A DNA stretch of 64,000 nt from Oscillospiraceae bacterium (GCA_017848115.1 JAGAKZ010000016.1:1-64000); one strand, 5' to 3'; positions 47,661-55,925 are shown, counted from the first letter of the stretch. Numbers and translations: made by a program. Notes: generated from the letters alone by a model not told the origin.

Positions 47661-47835
47661 CGGGGGTCTTGGGGGCAAAGCCCCTAAGCAGGTCGTGCCG
47701 AAAGGAAAGTCATATTTCACCGTCAGTTGAAATGTGGCTAGCCGTCGGTACTACCTGCCCATCCCCACATACAATGCCATAAGCCGAAATTTGACTATCC
47801 CTTTCAAAGACTTTTTTGGCATTGTATGAGGGGAT
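47661..47835. other. oriT-like region
   Basis: Non-coding stretch between mobC and parR. It contains a GGGGCTTTGCCCC-type hairpin (47669-47686) and a long inverted repeat, 47761-47779 against 47817-47835, with 18 of 19 bases paired around a 37-base loop. Such repeats next to mobC and mobA are typical of the relaxase recognition and nick region. The nick site itself cannot be placed by eye. A short open frame at 47892-48050 (plus) has only a weak ribosome site and is not called. Confidence 0.65.
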
Positions 47836-48036
47836 TAACGCTCCTGCGAGATACGCCTGTGGCGTTTGGTGAGGGTTTAACCCGAAGGTTTATGAAAATA
47901 GCAGTATCCGCCGCATTTGATATATGTGCAGTATCAATATGCGGCGTTTATGCTATCGCTGTTTTCGGCTATGCAGTTTCGGTATCATTTCCACTGTGTT
48001 CCGATAGCGGAATGATAGCAAAAACCGTATATTTTA

Positions 48037-48414
48037 CTATCCGCCGATAAAATCGAGGTCGATTTCCGAGATTTCTTCCGTTTCTGTTGGCTTTTCGATC
48101 GGGACAGGAGCAGAGGTAATACACGGCTGTGCAAGTCCCGTAAGACAGGCGGAAAGGAAGCTGGGCATTGCCTTTTCAACCGCCGAGCCTATTTGTGCAA
48201 CCACTCTCTGCACAAATTCGTCCTCTTTCTCCCGTGTTTCAAAATATGGGTCATCGCAGGCTTGGTAATACCGCTGAAAGTAGTCCGTTACCGCAATAAC
48301 AACAGCATTGCTGTAGGACTTGAATTTCTCCTTATCCATATTCTGAAGCTGTTCCCAAGCCTCACGATGAAGCGGCTTGTCCAGATTGAAGCGTAAGCAA
48401 ATGGATTTTGTCAA
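48037..48414 (-). CDS. ParR-like partition adaptor
   Basis: 125 residues; TTG start overlapping the parM stop. The N-terminal CLRFNLDKPLHREAWEQLQ...SNAVVIAVTDYFQR looks like a ribbon-helix-helix DNA-binding domain, and the acidic C-terminus (ETEEISEIDLDFIGG) resembles the filament-binding tails of ParR proteins. It lies directly after the actin-like gene, as parR does in ParMRC systems. Identity rests mainly on that position. Confidence 0.7.
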   Translation of the reverse strand: MTKSICLRFNLDKPLHREAWEQLQNMDKEKFKSYSNAVVIAVTDYFQRYYQACDDPYFETREKEDEFVQRVVAQIGSAVEKAMPSFLSACLTGLAQPCITSAPVPIEKPTETEEISEIDLDFIGG

Positions 48415-49340
48415 GCATTATCAGCCTTCTTTCGTAAGGTCATATATGCGAGTTGTTCGTAGCCTTTGGCGGTTGCACAGATGTCGTCGATAATGTTTAC
48501 ACGCTTGTCGTCGTACTCGCCGAAATTTTTGATAAGACAACCTCCGCCGCCTGTTACATACAACCGCATAAGATCGGGATTGTACTCATACTTGCGGAGC
48601 GTTTCAAAGATTTCCGAGCAGTATTCACGGACAGCTTCGGTAATGCAGTTATGATACTTTTCTGAAATATCCGCATTTCCGAAGCGAACAACCTGTTCAA
48701 TGATGGTATCATCAATCTTAACTCCCAGCTTGTCCATAACCGCATTTTTAGCAGCTATAACGCACTGGTTTACACCCAACTTTTCGGTGTAACACTTGCT
48801 TTCAACGGGCTTTTTATTGTTAATATACATAACGTTCATTGTGCCGTTGCCGATATCCGCAAGCATATTCACTCCCACCATTTCGTGAAGCCTGTTGATT
48901 ACGGCGGTGTAGCCCTGCGGATATACCGAACAGCCGACTATTTTAATATGGTACGGCTTATCTCGGTAAACGAAGCGCACGTCATTGTTTCGTGTAATGT
49001 AGCTTCTGAAATCCTCACGCTGAGTTTTTACCCAAGTCAGGGGCAGACCTGCGGCAATGTGTACTTCCGCTTCTGAAATGCCCTGCTGTGAAAGCTCACG
49101 GGCGATAGCCATAAGGGTGAACAGGTAGAAGTCGTTGTCAGCGGACTTGTCCGCAACAAAGGGCTTATGCCCCTCGCCCATACGGTAGTACATTCCGTCA
49201 TAGACAAGAATGTTACCGCCGAAGGTCGGCTCGGTGGTGTATGCTGTAATGCCTGTGGGGGTTACGGTGTTGGCGGTTTTGATGTTGCCGTAGCCGTGGT
49301 CGATACCTATGATTTTAATTCCGTTTCTTAATTCTTTCAT
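48411..49340 (-). CDS. parM: ParM/StbA-type actin-like ATPase
   Basis: 309 residues, GGAGG before the ATG. Actin-fold phosphate loops: IIGIDHGYGNIKTAN near the N-terminus, NMLADIGNGTMNVMYI in the middle and LYVTGGGGCLIKNF near the end. Such proteins form filaments that push plasmid copies apart. It overlaps both the TnpW-like gene upstream and the ParR-like gene downstream, giving one translationally coupled unit. Confidence 0.9.
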   Translation of the reverse strand: MKELRNGIKIIGIDHGYGNIKTANTVTPTGITAYTTEPTFGGNILVYDGMYYRMGEGHKPFVADKSADNDFYLFTLMAIARELSQQGISEAEVHIAAGLPLTWVKTQREDFRSYITRNNDVRFVYRDKPYHIKIVGCSVYPQGYTAVINRLHEMVGVNMLADIGNGTMNVMYINNKKPVESKCYTEKLGVNQCVIAAKNAVMDKLGVKIDDTIIEQVVRFGNADISEKYHNCITEAVREYCSEIFETLRKYEYNPDLMRLYVTGGGGCLIKNFGEYDDKRVNIIDDICATAKGYEQLAYMTLRKKADNA

Positions 49341-49588
49341 GCTGATTCCTCCATATTTTCATTGTTTATTTTGTTTTCAAGCAGCTGCAAAATGAGCTGT
49401 TCGGGTTTCTTTTCTGCTGTGCTGTCCGCAAAGGAGCTTACGATAAAAGTGATTTTTCCGACCTTTTCGGTATGCTCGCAAAGCGGCTCATATCTTTTAT
49501 CTGTCAAACGCATTGTCCTTTCGATATACTTATTCGGCGCACTTGCTATCGCTGCCGGCAAGTCCGATAGCGTTTCGCCGTAATTCAA
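49337..49588 (-). CDS. TnpW-like small transposon protein
   Basis: 83 residues from TTG 49588, supported by AAAGGAG 5 bases upstream, the same arrangement as mobC; an internal ATG at 49513 would give 58 residues. The C-terminal KRYEPLCEHTEKVGKITFIVSSFADSTAEKKPEQLILQLLENKI resembles TnpW of the Tn4451 group, of unknown function. Stop overlaps the parM start by 4 bases. Confidence 0.65.
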   Translation of the reverse strand: MNYGETLSDLPAAIASAPNKYIERTMRLTDKRYEPLCEHTEKVGKITFIVSSFADSTAEKKPEQLILQLLENKINNENMEESA

Positions 49589-49690
49589 GTATACTCCTTT
49601 GAGGTGGAAAAGGCATTGTATGGAAATTGAACGGAAATTGAGGAGTTTTGTGAAAAATATGATTTTGAGACAGGGGATATATGCAAAAAG

Positions 49691-49725
49691 AGCCGATGAA
49701 CTGTGATTTCTCACGTTCATCGGCT
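49691..49725 (-). terminator. Terminator at the end of operon B
   Basis: 11-bp stem (49691-49701 with 49715-49725) plus an inner 4-bp helix with one bulge, and TTTTT on the minus strand. It would end transcription from the MacB-like ATPase gene before the mobile-element unit. Confidence 0.8.
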
Positions 49726-49947
49726 TTTGGACTTTGTATTTGTTTCTTTTATAACGGGCGTTTTTAGTTGTTTAGCTTCAATTAAATGGACTGAACTAAC
49801 AAAAACGGACAAAGACAAAAAGGCAGTACGCTCACTTAAAAGAAATAGAAGTATAAAATATTTAGCAACATAAAAAGCCATTTTGTAATCAGTAATTTTC
49901 TGTAAATGAATAGTACAATTTTCATTTAATGTTATTAATATCACTAC

Positions 49948-50619
49948 TCAGAGTTTGCTGATTTCCTGCAAAACTCCTTTTTCCATCGTATAACATCTGT
50001 CTGCATAGTCCCGATAAAGGCTGTCGTGCGTACTGATTAAAACGCCGACGCCGCTTTGGGTGATTTTCTTAAACAGCTCCAGAACAATAACAGCGTTTTC
50101 CTTGTCAAGATTGCTTGTGGGTTCATCTGCTATTACCAGCTTTGGGCGGTTAATCAGTGCCCGTGCAACAGCCGCTCTACGCATTTCGCCGCCCGACAGA
50201 TGATTGGGATACACTTCGGCATATTCTTCAAGCCCGACCGCCTTCAGCAAGGTCATCGCTTCTTCCTTTTTGTTTTCTTTGCCGCCCGATATATAATATG
50301 GAAGGCATACGTTTTCAAGTACGGTAAAGCTGTTCAATACGCTCTGTCCCTGAATTATATATCCTATCTGATTGTTTCTGTAATCCGAGAGCTTGAAATT
50401 ATTATCGGATATACATCTGCCCTCAAATAAAATCCGTCCGCTGTCAGACTTCAGTAGTCCCGATATCATATTAAGCAAGGTGCTTTTTCCGCTACCCGAA
50501 TAACCGCTGATTGCGGCAAATTCACCTGCCTTGACAGACAAGCTGACATTATTCACAGCATGAAAAGCATTGCTGCCATGGGAGTATTTTTTTGAAACAT
50601 TCTGCACCTCAAGCAGCAT
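49948..50619 (-). CDS. MacB/LolD-type ABC transporter ATP-binding protein
   Basis: 223 residues. Walker A GYSGSGKSTLLN, signature LSGGEMRRAAVARAL, Walker B LVIADEPTSNLD and a late TSTHD-like switch. This subfamily pairs with FtsX-type permeases for export or mechanotransmission rather than uptake. Its start overlaps the stop of the permease gene upstream. Last gene of operon B. Confidence 0.92.
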   Translation of the reverse strand: MLLEVQNVSKKYSHGSNAFHAVNNVSLSVKAGEFAAISGYSGSGKSTLLNMISGLLKSDSGRILFEGRCISDNNFKLSDYRNNQIGYIIQGQSVLNSFTVLENVCLPYYISGGKENKKEEAMTLLKAVGLEEYAEVYPNHLSGGEMRRAAVARALINRPKLVIADEPTSNLDKENAVIVLELFKKITQSGVGVLISTHDSLYRDYADRCYTMEKGVLQEISKL

Positions 50620-51812
50620 TATTCTCCCTCCTCAAGCAAATCGGCACTGCTGCTTTTTGTGAGCTTTACAACCGAACAAGCCGCTGCGGCAATTCCTGCG
50701 GCGAAAGTTATTGCAGTGCATTTCAAAACGGCGGACAGCATTTCTCCGATACCTGCTTGCAGATACGGAAGCTGTAAATGCAGTGCAATAATATTGCGGA
50801 ATAAAAACAGGCATATTCCCGACAGCAGAATTCCCGCCGCTGTACCCACAATAATGATGAAAATTGCTTCAAGCATAATTATTCGTATCAGCTGATTTTT
50901 TTGTGTACCGAACAGAAGAAATATACCGAACTCACGTTTTCTTTCATTGACGGTAATGGAAAATATACTCATAATTGAAATAGTACTGAGAACAATCAAC
51001 ACTGCCAGCAGAACTCTGCTGTATCCCGTAAAGCTTTCTATGCTTTTTTCAGCATTTGCAAGAAGCTTACCCGAGGTATAGACGACGATACCGTTGTATT
51101 GTTTTGCGATAGCATTACTTACCGTTTCGGCATCGTATCCGTCCTTTACCTTCAGATTTACCATAGAAATAAAATCGTCATTCTGAACCGATAGGAAATT
51201 CCTCGCGCTTTCTGAGCCGATTATCCGCTGAGCTCCGTCATAGCTGATAAACACCGAATCATCATAACCCATTCCGCTTTTGTCCAGAACCTCGGCAACC
51301 GTGAATTCTGCGCCGTAGTATGTAACCGTTTCCCCCCTTTCAAGCCCGATGTCACAGCCAACAGCCGCTTCGCTTGCAGACAGCGTTGTTTCGACACTTA
51401 GCCACGGTCGGATAACAAAATCATTATCCTCATCAAAGGCAATAAGCTGTGATTCCGATTCACAGCATTCGGAATTAAGCGTTGCAAGAAAAAGCTGTGA
51501 GGAGGCGGCTTCTATTCCTTCGGTTTCTCCAAGAACCTCCGCCCATTTCCTGTCAAAATAAACAGTACATGGCTTTCCCGTGAACAATGCATTTTCTATG
51601 GTGCTAAAATATTCCTCGGGGACGACAACGATATCAGCACCGAGCCTTGCAGAGGTACTTTCAAGCCCTCGGTTCATATTGCTGAGCAGAGCCGTACAGG
51701 TAAAGAGTGCCGCAGATAACACGAACACAAACAACGCTATGAGTCCGCTACGGTATAATCTGCTTTTTACATTTTTAAATGCAATTTCCCACAATATGAA
51801 TCTGCTTTGCAT
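50619..51812 (-). CDS. FtsX/MacB-type ABC permease
   Basis: 397 residues. One N-terminal membrane helix (GLIALFVFVLSAALFTCTALL), an extracellular domain of about 220 residues, then three helices with the FtsX motif ERKREFGIFLLFGTQKNQLIRIIMLEA. Partner of the ATPase that follows. AGAGGAAC precedes the ATG; the stop shares a base with the next start. Its association with sulfur uptake genes suggests export of a related compound, but this is inference. Confidence 0.9.
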   Translation of the reverse strand: MQSRFILWEIAFKNVKSRLYRSGLIALFVFVLSAALFTCTALLSNMNRGLESTSARLGADIVVVPEEYFSTIENALFTGKPCTVYFDRKWAEVLGETEGIEAASSQLFLATLNSECCESESQLIAFDEDNDFVIRPWLSVETTLSASEAAVGCDIGLERGETVTYYGAEFTVAEVLDKSGMGYDDSVFISYDGAQRIIGSESARNFLSVQNDDFISMVNLKVKDGYDAETVSNAIAKQYNGIVVYTSGKLLANAEKSIESFTGYSRVLLAVLIVLSTISIMSIFSITVNERKREFGIFLLFGTQKNQLIRIIMLEAIFIIIVGTAAGILLSGICLFLFRNIIALHLQLPYLQAGIGEMLSAVLKCTAITFAAGIAAAACSVVKLTKSSSADLLEEGE

Positions 51813-51813
51813 A

Positions 51814-52215
51814 TTATGTTCCTCTCTTTGCCTTTTTCAAATATATAAGATTACCGACGCTGAATAAAATGACCACTGCGGAAATTAAGTATATGGCAGG
51901 GAAGGTCAATGCCTGACACGGCATTGTATCCTTTGCACATCCGCCAATCAGAACGCTCGGAAGCAGAATTGCCGCTGTTCCTGCCACCACACTGCACAGA
52001 TTTACCGTAATCACAGAATCTTGGTTTTTAAGCAGCAGTAAAGCAATCCCGAAAAAAGCAATTATTCCGCCAACGGTATTTACGGCTCTTGTTGCCCAAA
52101 AGCATTTCATTATTTTTTCAGCAGTATCACAGACAGGAAACAGAGTATACGGTCCAATTATAAGCAGAATGCCTAAAATCAGATATACAACCGCATTTGT
52201 CACTTTATTCTTCAT
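51814..52215 (-). CDS. DUF4418 family membrane protein
   Basis: 133 residues with four hydrophobic helices (AVVYLILGILLIIGPYTLF, TVGGIIAFFGIALLLL, VNLCSVVAGTAAILLPSV, FPAIYLISAVVILFSVGNL) and the conserved-looking CDTAEKIMKC and GGCAKDTMPCQAL cysteine motifs. I recognise it as DUF4418, of unknown function, often next to MacB-type ABC genes. The paired cysteines could bind a metal or undergo redox chemistry. Confidence 0.8.
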   Translation of the reverse strand: MKNKVTNAVVYLILGILLIIGPYTLFPVCDTAEKIMKCFWATRAVNTVGGIIAFFGIALLLLKNQDSVITVNLCSVVAGTAAILLPSVLIGGCAKDTMPCQALTFPAIYLISAVVILFSVGNLIYLKKAKRGT

Positions 52216-52230
52216 CGTAATCCCCCATTG

Positions 52231-52875
52231 TTATTTGAATCTTGAATACATTCCCGTGCTTCCGTACAGTGCGGCGGCAGGGTTATGAACCAGCACACGG
52301 TCCTTCACAATCAGTATGGTAGTTGGCGCTTCAACGTGTTTCAGGAACAATGAGTCGTGTCCCACGCAAAGACCAATCATAATATTGAAATCGGTTTTCT
52401 GCTCGTTCAGGATTTTTGCCTGCAGAACGGGGTTGCACATAGACTCATGTCCGCAGCCACCGTTAAGCTTTTTTTCCTCGGGAATACCGATTCGTGTCTT
52501 GTCAACGGCTCCAACCTTACAGCCTACGGTGTAGTAGCTGATTTTCTCTTTATCAAGCAACTTTGCAAAAAGCCTTGCTTCGGGAATAAGACCTACACAA
52601 GTTGCAATTCCGACCTTTTTTGCACCTATTCGCTTTATAAATTCGATGGTTTCCTCAACACGAGTCATACGTCCGTAGAATTCGCCTTCGATAGCGGCGG
52701 AAACACGTGCGATATTGCCGAGCGTTTCGTCGTTGTCATAAACCGCAAGGCTCTCGTTCAGCAGGCTTTCGTCAAGCGCTTTTGTAAGGCAGAATTCGGG
52801 ATATTTTTCCCCCTCATTTTTAAAGCAGCCGAATTTATTGCAAGCTGAGCAGGTAAGACATTTCTTATTAGCCAT
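52231..52875 (-). CDS. DUF1847 family protein with Cys-rich N-terminus
   Basis: 214 residues from ATG 52875 with AGAGG about 10 bases upstream; the in-frame ATG at 52899 overlaps the preceding gene's stop. Cysteines at 6, 9, 12, 17 and 29 (CLTCSACNKFGCF) look like a metal or Fe-S site, and further cysteines follow (GIATCVG, GCGHESMCNP, GLCVGHDS). The family is uncharacterised. In an operon with an ABC sulfur-compound importer, a role in binding or handling a metal- or sulfur-containing ligand is plausible only. Confidence 0.8.
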   Translation of the reverse strand: MANKKCLTCSACNKFGCFKNEGEKYPEFCLTKALDESLLNESLAVYDNDETLGNIARVSAAIEGEFYGRMTRVEETIEFIKRIGAKKVGIATCVGLIPEARLFAKLLDKEKISYYTVGCKVGAVDKTRIGIPEEKKLNGGCGHESMCNPVLQAKILNEQKTDFNIMIGLCVGHDSLFLKHVEAPTTILIVKDRVLVHNPAAALYGSTGMYSRFK

Positions 52876-52895
52876 AAAAATCAATCCTCTTTTCA

Positions 52896-53888
52896 TCAAT
52901 ATGTATCTTCAACATCGTCAAATTTTGCGAAGGAATTCTCTATCAGTGCCTCCGCATCGGTATCGGCTCTGATGATACCGATATCCTGAAGCTCGGTTAC
53001 ACTCTGTTGCAGTGCATTATAACCGCCACTTACCGATGGGGCAAAATTATAGCTGTCGAGAATAGCTGCATTTAACTCCAAATCGCCTGTCACATAGTTT
53101 TTATCTAGCTGAAGCTGTGCGGTTTCCGTAGGATTTTCCTCAATCCACTTTGCCGCCTTCATAACAGCTCTGGTGTATTTAGCAGCAAGATCAGGATGGT
53201 TTTCGGCAAGGTCGGTTGTTACGAAGCTGATGCAGCAGTATTCGTCCTTATATTTTTCGTCGGTCGTGGTGTTGATGATTACACGGAGATTATATTCCTT
53301 TTCGGCAATGGAAACTACAGGGTCGTGTGTGACAAATGCGTCAATTGCACCGTTCTGCAAAGCTATGGGCAGGTCATTGTTGCTGTAGACAACAAATTCT
53401 ACTTCCATATTATCTGCTGTAACGCCGATTCCTGCTTCGGCAAGCGAACGCTTCGCAATCAACGTAGGAGAATCTGCCAGGCTCGGCGTGCCGATTTTTT
53501 TACCCTTAAGGTCTTCAACGCTCTTGATATCGGAATCGCTGGGAACTACCAGCTTGGTGCAACCTGTATGGATACCTGCGGTCAGCTTCATAGGCAGACC
53601 GTTTTCAAGCGGCTGAATGAATTTTCCCACAAGTCCGAAGCCTGCGTCAACCTCGCCCGAGCCGACTGCCTCTGTAATAACGCCGCCAATATTGATTGGC
53701 TCAAATTTCAAGCCTTCTTCTTCAAAATATCCGTTTTCGATTGCAACATGAATGGGTGCGTGGCACAAGCTTGTGGAATATCCGATTTTGACAACATCTT
53801 CATCCGTCTTGTTCTCCTTTGCACAACCGCTCATTACAGTGAGCAGAAGTGCGGATGATGTAATAAATACAAATGGTTTCTTTTTCAT
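52896..53888 (-). CDS. ABC transporter substrate-binding lipoprotein (SsuA/TauA type)
   Basis: 330 residues. Lipoprotein signal with lipobox MSGC (Cys22). The mature part, KIGYSTSLCHAPIHVAIENGYFEEEGL...GVITEAVGSGEVDAGFGLV, is the nitrate/sulfonate/taurine-binding fold (NMT1-like). It would capture a small organosulfur or similar compound outside the cell. AAGGAG precedes the ATG. Third gene of the permease-ATPase-binding protein set; the promoter and attenuator context point to a sulfur source. Confidence 0.9.
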   Translation of the reverse strand: MKKKPFVFITSSALLLTVMSGCAKENKTDEDVVKIGYSTSLCHAPIHVAIENGYFEEEGLKFEPINIGGVITEAVGSGEVDAGFGLVGKFIQPLENGLPMKLTAGIHTGCTKLVVPSDSDIKSVEDLKGKKIGTPSLADSPTLIAKRSLAEAGIGVTADNMEVEFVVYSNNDLPIALQNGAIDAFVTHDPVVSIAEKEYNLRVIINTTTDEKYKDEYCCISFVTTDLAENHPDLAAKYTRAVMKAAKWIEENPTETAQLQLDKNYVTGDLELNAAILDSYNFAPSVSGGYNALQQSVTELQDIGIIRADTDAEALIENSFAKFDDVEDTY

Positions 53889-53902
53889 CTTGTATTCTCC
53901 TT

Positions 53903-54682
53903 TTATAAATAGTATTCAAGCTCAGTAATTTTACCGCCGTAATTGAGCAGCTTCAGAATTTCGCCGCGGTATTTCAGAAATTCGGGATTGCTTCTTGCTC
54001 TCGGGTGAGCAAGCTCAATGCTGACAACCTTTTCGATTTTAGCGGGACGGGCAGACATAACTACAACACGGTCTGAAAGATAGATTGCTTCGTCAACATC
54101 GTGAGTAACCATAATCATGGTCATGTTATGCTCCTTACGGATACGTAGAATTTCGTCCTGAATGTTCATTCTTGTGAAAGCGTCAAGAGCGCCTAACGGC
54201 TCATCGAGCAGTAGCACCTTCGGATGTCCGACCAAAGCTCTTGCGAGAGAGGCACGCTGGCACATACCGCCCGACAGCTGATGGGGATAGGAGCGTTCAA
54301 AGCCTTTAAGCCCCACAAGCTCTATGTATTCGTCCACGTTATGCTTCTTTTCTTTATAAATTTTACGGGCACGCAGACCGAACGCTACATTGTCATAGAT
54401 GTTAAGCCAAGGAAAAAGCGTATGATTCTGAAACATAAAGCCGCGTTCGCAGTCAGGCTTTTTGATTTCCTTTCCGTCAAGAGTAAGCCTTCCGCCATCG
54501 GGGAAAATCAGACCTGCAATCAGCCTCAGAAGTGTGGATTTGCCGCAGCCCGACGGTCCGATAAGTGATACAAACTCACCGGGCTTTATGTCAAGATTAA
54601 TGCCGTTCAGTGCGACAACCTCGTCGCCGTCAGCCGACATAAACTTTTTCACGGCATTGTCGATAATAATTTCGCCTACCAT
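53903..54682 (-). CDS. ABC transporter ATP-binding protein (SsuB/TauB type)
   Basis: 259 residues. Walker A GPSGCGKSTLL, signature LSGGMCQRASLARAL, Walker B VLLLDEPLGALD, MVTHDVDEAI switch region. This is the nitrate/sulfonate/taurine importer subfamily. AAAGGAG precedes the ATG, and the start overlaps the permease stop by 7 bases. Confidence 0.93.
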   Translation of the reverse strand: MVGEIIIDNAVKKFMSADGDEVVALNGINLDIKPGEFVSLIGPSGCGKSTLLRLIAGLIFPDGGRLTLDGKEIKKPDCERGFMFQNHTLFPWLNIYDNVAFGLRARKIYKEKKHNVDEYIELVGLKGFERSYPHQLSGGMCQRASLARALVGHPKVLLLDEPLGALDAFTRMNIQDEILRIRKEHNMTMIMVTHDVDEAIYLSDRVVVMSARPAKIEKVVSIELAHPRARSNPEFLKYRGEILKLLNYGGKITELEYYL

Positions 54683-55620
54683 TTGATAACTCCTTTCTGC
54701 CAGTTCAGGAACCTATCTCTCACCCTGAACAGCAGCGTAATCAGCACCGAAAACAGCACTGCGATAATAATAAGTCCTGCATATACGTTTGCGTAGGAGA
54801 GCATCTCCTTCTGCCAGTTGATATACCAGCCGATTCCGTATTTTGCACCTATCATTTCAGCTGTAACAAGCGTGATAAAGGAAGAGCATATTCCGTTGAA
54901 AAGTCCGAGAAACATATTCGGCATTGCTGCCGGAATGCCCACCTTGAACACCTGATAAAGGTGACCTGCTCCAAGAGTGCCTGAAATTTCAAAATATGAA
55001 TTCTGAATATTTGAGATGCCGCTGCTGGTCATAAGCGTTGTCGGGAACCATACCGCCAGACCCACAAGAAAAGCGCTTGCGGAAACTGCTGAGGGGAAGC
55101 TGATAAGTACCAGAGGAATCCACGCTGTTGACGGAATCGGACCGAGAATTCGTATTACGGGACTTATCCAGTAGGAAAAGCTTTTTGAAAATCCGAGGCA
55201 TATTCCCGTTATAATTCCAATCAATGCACCGAAGAAAATGCCTAAACCCAGCAATCTGAGCGAATATAGAATACATTTTATCAGCACATCGTACTCCTCC
55301 GCCATAACGCCGAACACACGGTCGAGCGATGGAAAATACAATATCGGGAGCAGAGCCAGCTTAGCTGTCAGCAGATTGAGAATATTGAAAAACAATATGA
55401 CGCCACCTATAAAATAGCCTCTGTACACAAGCTTCTCATTAAGCTTCTTACTGCGAAATGACGCTATAAAGAAGATTAGGTAAACTGACAGTATGCCAAT
55501 CAGAACATATGTAAAATAAGGCTTTGACTGGGGGTGAAGAGATGACCTCGGAACTAATATCTGTACCGCTATTGCAAGTACTGCGGACAGAATCGGGATA
55601 ATTTTTTTAAATAAATTCAT
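54676..55620 (-). CDS. ABC transporter permease (SsuC/TauC type)
   Basis: 314 residues from ATG 55620 with GGAGGAG 6-8 bases upstream; the open frame continues upstream but has no other site. Several membrane helices and the permease loop GAGHLYQVFKVGIPAAMPNMFLGL, the EAA motif, identify the BPD_transp family of sulfonate/nitrate importers. Longer N-terminal membrane part than usual. First structural gene of operon B, 46 bases after the conserved leader peptide. Confidence 0.92.
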   Translation of the reverse strand: MNLFKKIIPILSAVLAIAVQILVPRSSLHPQSKPYFTYVLIGILSVYLIFFIASFRSKKLNEKLVYRGYFIGGVILFFNILNLLTAKLALLPILYFPSLDRVFGVMAEEYDVLIKCILYSLRLLGLGIFFGALIGIITGICLGFSKSFSYWISPVIRILGPIPSTAWIPLVLISFPSAVSASAFLVGLAVWFPTTLMTSSGISNIQNSYFEISGTLGAGHLYQVFKVGIPAAMPNMFLGLFNGICSSFITLVTAEMIGAKYGIGWYINWQKEMLSYANVYAGLIIIAVLFSVLITLLFRVRDRFLNWQKGVIKW

Positions 55621-55666
55621 TTGTTTACTCCTCCAGAGTTGTATATTACTATTTCGGGCCAAAATG

Positions 55667-55723
55667 TCACATTCGTCCGAAACGGAAATTTGCTCTTACG
55701 AGTTTCTCAAAGTAATTTACCAT
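55667..55723 (-). CDS. Conserved leader peptide of operon B
   Basis: 18 codons, ATG 55723 to TGA 55667, with AGGAAGG 8 bases upstream. The peptide is MVNYFEKLVRANFRFGRM. From FE to M it matches the leader ORF of operon A (63173-63241); in the shared core LVRANFRFGRM all three codon differences (GCA/GCC, CGT/CGC, GGA/GGG) are synonymous, which argues it is translated. It lies after the attenuator terminator and before the permease gene. Basic and aromatic residues suggest a possible ribosome-arrest peptide; that is inference. I know of no description of it. Confidence 0.75.
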   Translation of the reverse strand: MVNYFEKLVRANFRFGRM

Positions 55724-55740
55724 AATTTTCACCTTCCTGA

Positions 55741-55775
55741 AATAAAAAATCGGAGAACTCCCATAGAAGTCTCCG
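55741..55775 (-). terminator. Attenuator terminator of operon B
   Basis: On the minus strand a hairpin CGGAGA ... TCTCCG (55775-55751, 6 bp plus an inner 3-bp helix with one mismatch) is followed at once by ATTTTTT. It lies inside the leader, between the Cys/Met leader peptide and the structural genes, so it can stop transcription early. Confidence 0.8.
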
Positions 55776-55819
55776 AAAATAAAGCAACAGACTCTAATGT
55801 TTTGCCTTTAAAACGGAGA
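55770..55819 (-). promoter_or_regulatory. Antiterminator of operon B
   Basis: TCTCCG (55819-55814), only 3 bases after the leader-peptide stop codon, can pair with CGGAGA (55775-55770), the 5' arm of the terminator. Inside, TAAAgGCAA (55810-55802) pairs with TTGCTTTA (55787-55780), with one bulge. The two structures exclude each other. A ribosome reaching the stop codon would cover TCTCCG and let the terminator form; one stalled at codons 5-8 would leave it free. Confidence 0.7.
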
Positions 55820-55822
55820 TTA

Positions 55823-55876
55823 CTACGGATAAATAATCAGAGAGAAGGATATGCACATACACATTGCCACTTTCAT
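55823..55876 (-). CDS. Cys/Met attenuator leader peptide
   Basis: 17 codons, ATG 55876 to TAG 55823, AAGGAG 7 bases upstream. The peptide is MKVAMCMCISFSLIIYP, with ATG TGT ATG TGC at codons 5-8. It is the first translated sequence after the operon B promoter and is followed by the antiterminator and terminator, the classic arrangement of amino-acid attenuation. Shortage of charged tRNA-Cys or tRNA-Met would stall the ribosome at these codons. Confidence 0.75.
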   Translation of the reverse strand: MKVAMCMCISFSLIIYP

Positions 55877-55925
55877 AGTTGTTCTCCTTTCTTTCTATTT
55901 ACATACTCATTAGGTCGGTAATGGT

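Noticed and set aside
47826..48050. Small hydrophobic plus-strand ORF (from about 47892) between the oriT region and parR.
   Set aside because: Ribosome site is too close and weak, it overlaps the ParR-like gene end, and its codons look like inverted-repeat sequence (GCATTTGATATATG and CAATATGCGGC copies) rather than coding.
49514..49720. parC-type centromere upstream of the ParM unit.
   Set aside because: Only two 9-base direct repeats are visible, and part of the region is read as the TnpW-like gene. Too little to call.
49717..49944. 75-codon minus ORF between operon B and the element.
   Set aside because: No ribosome site or recognisable domain, and it would begin 4 bases from the ABC gene end while overlapping the terminator hairpin.
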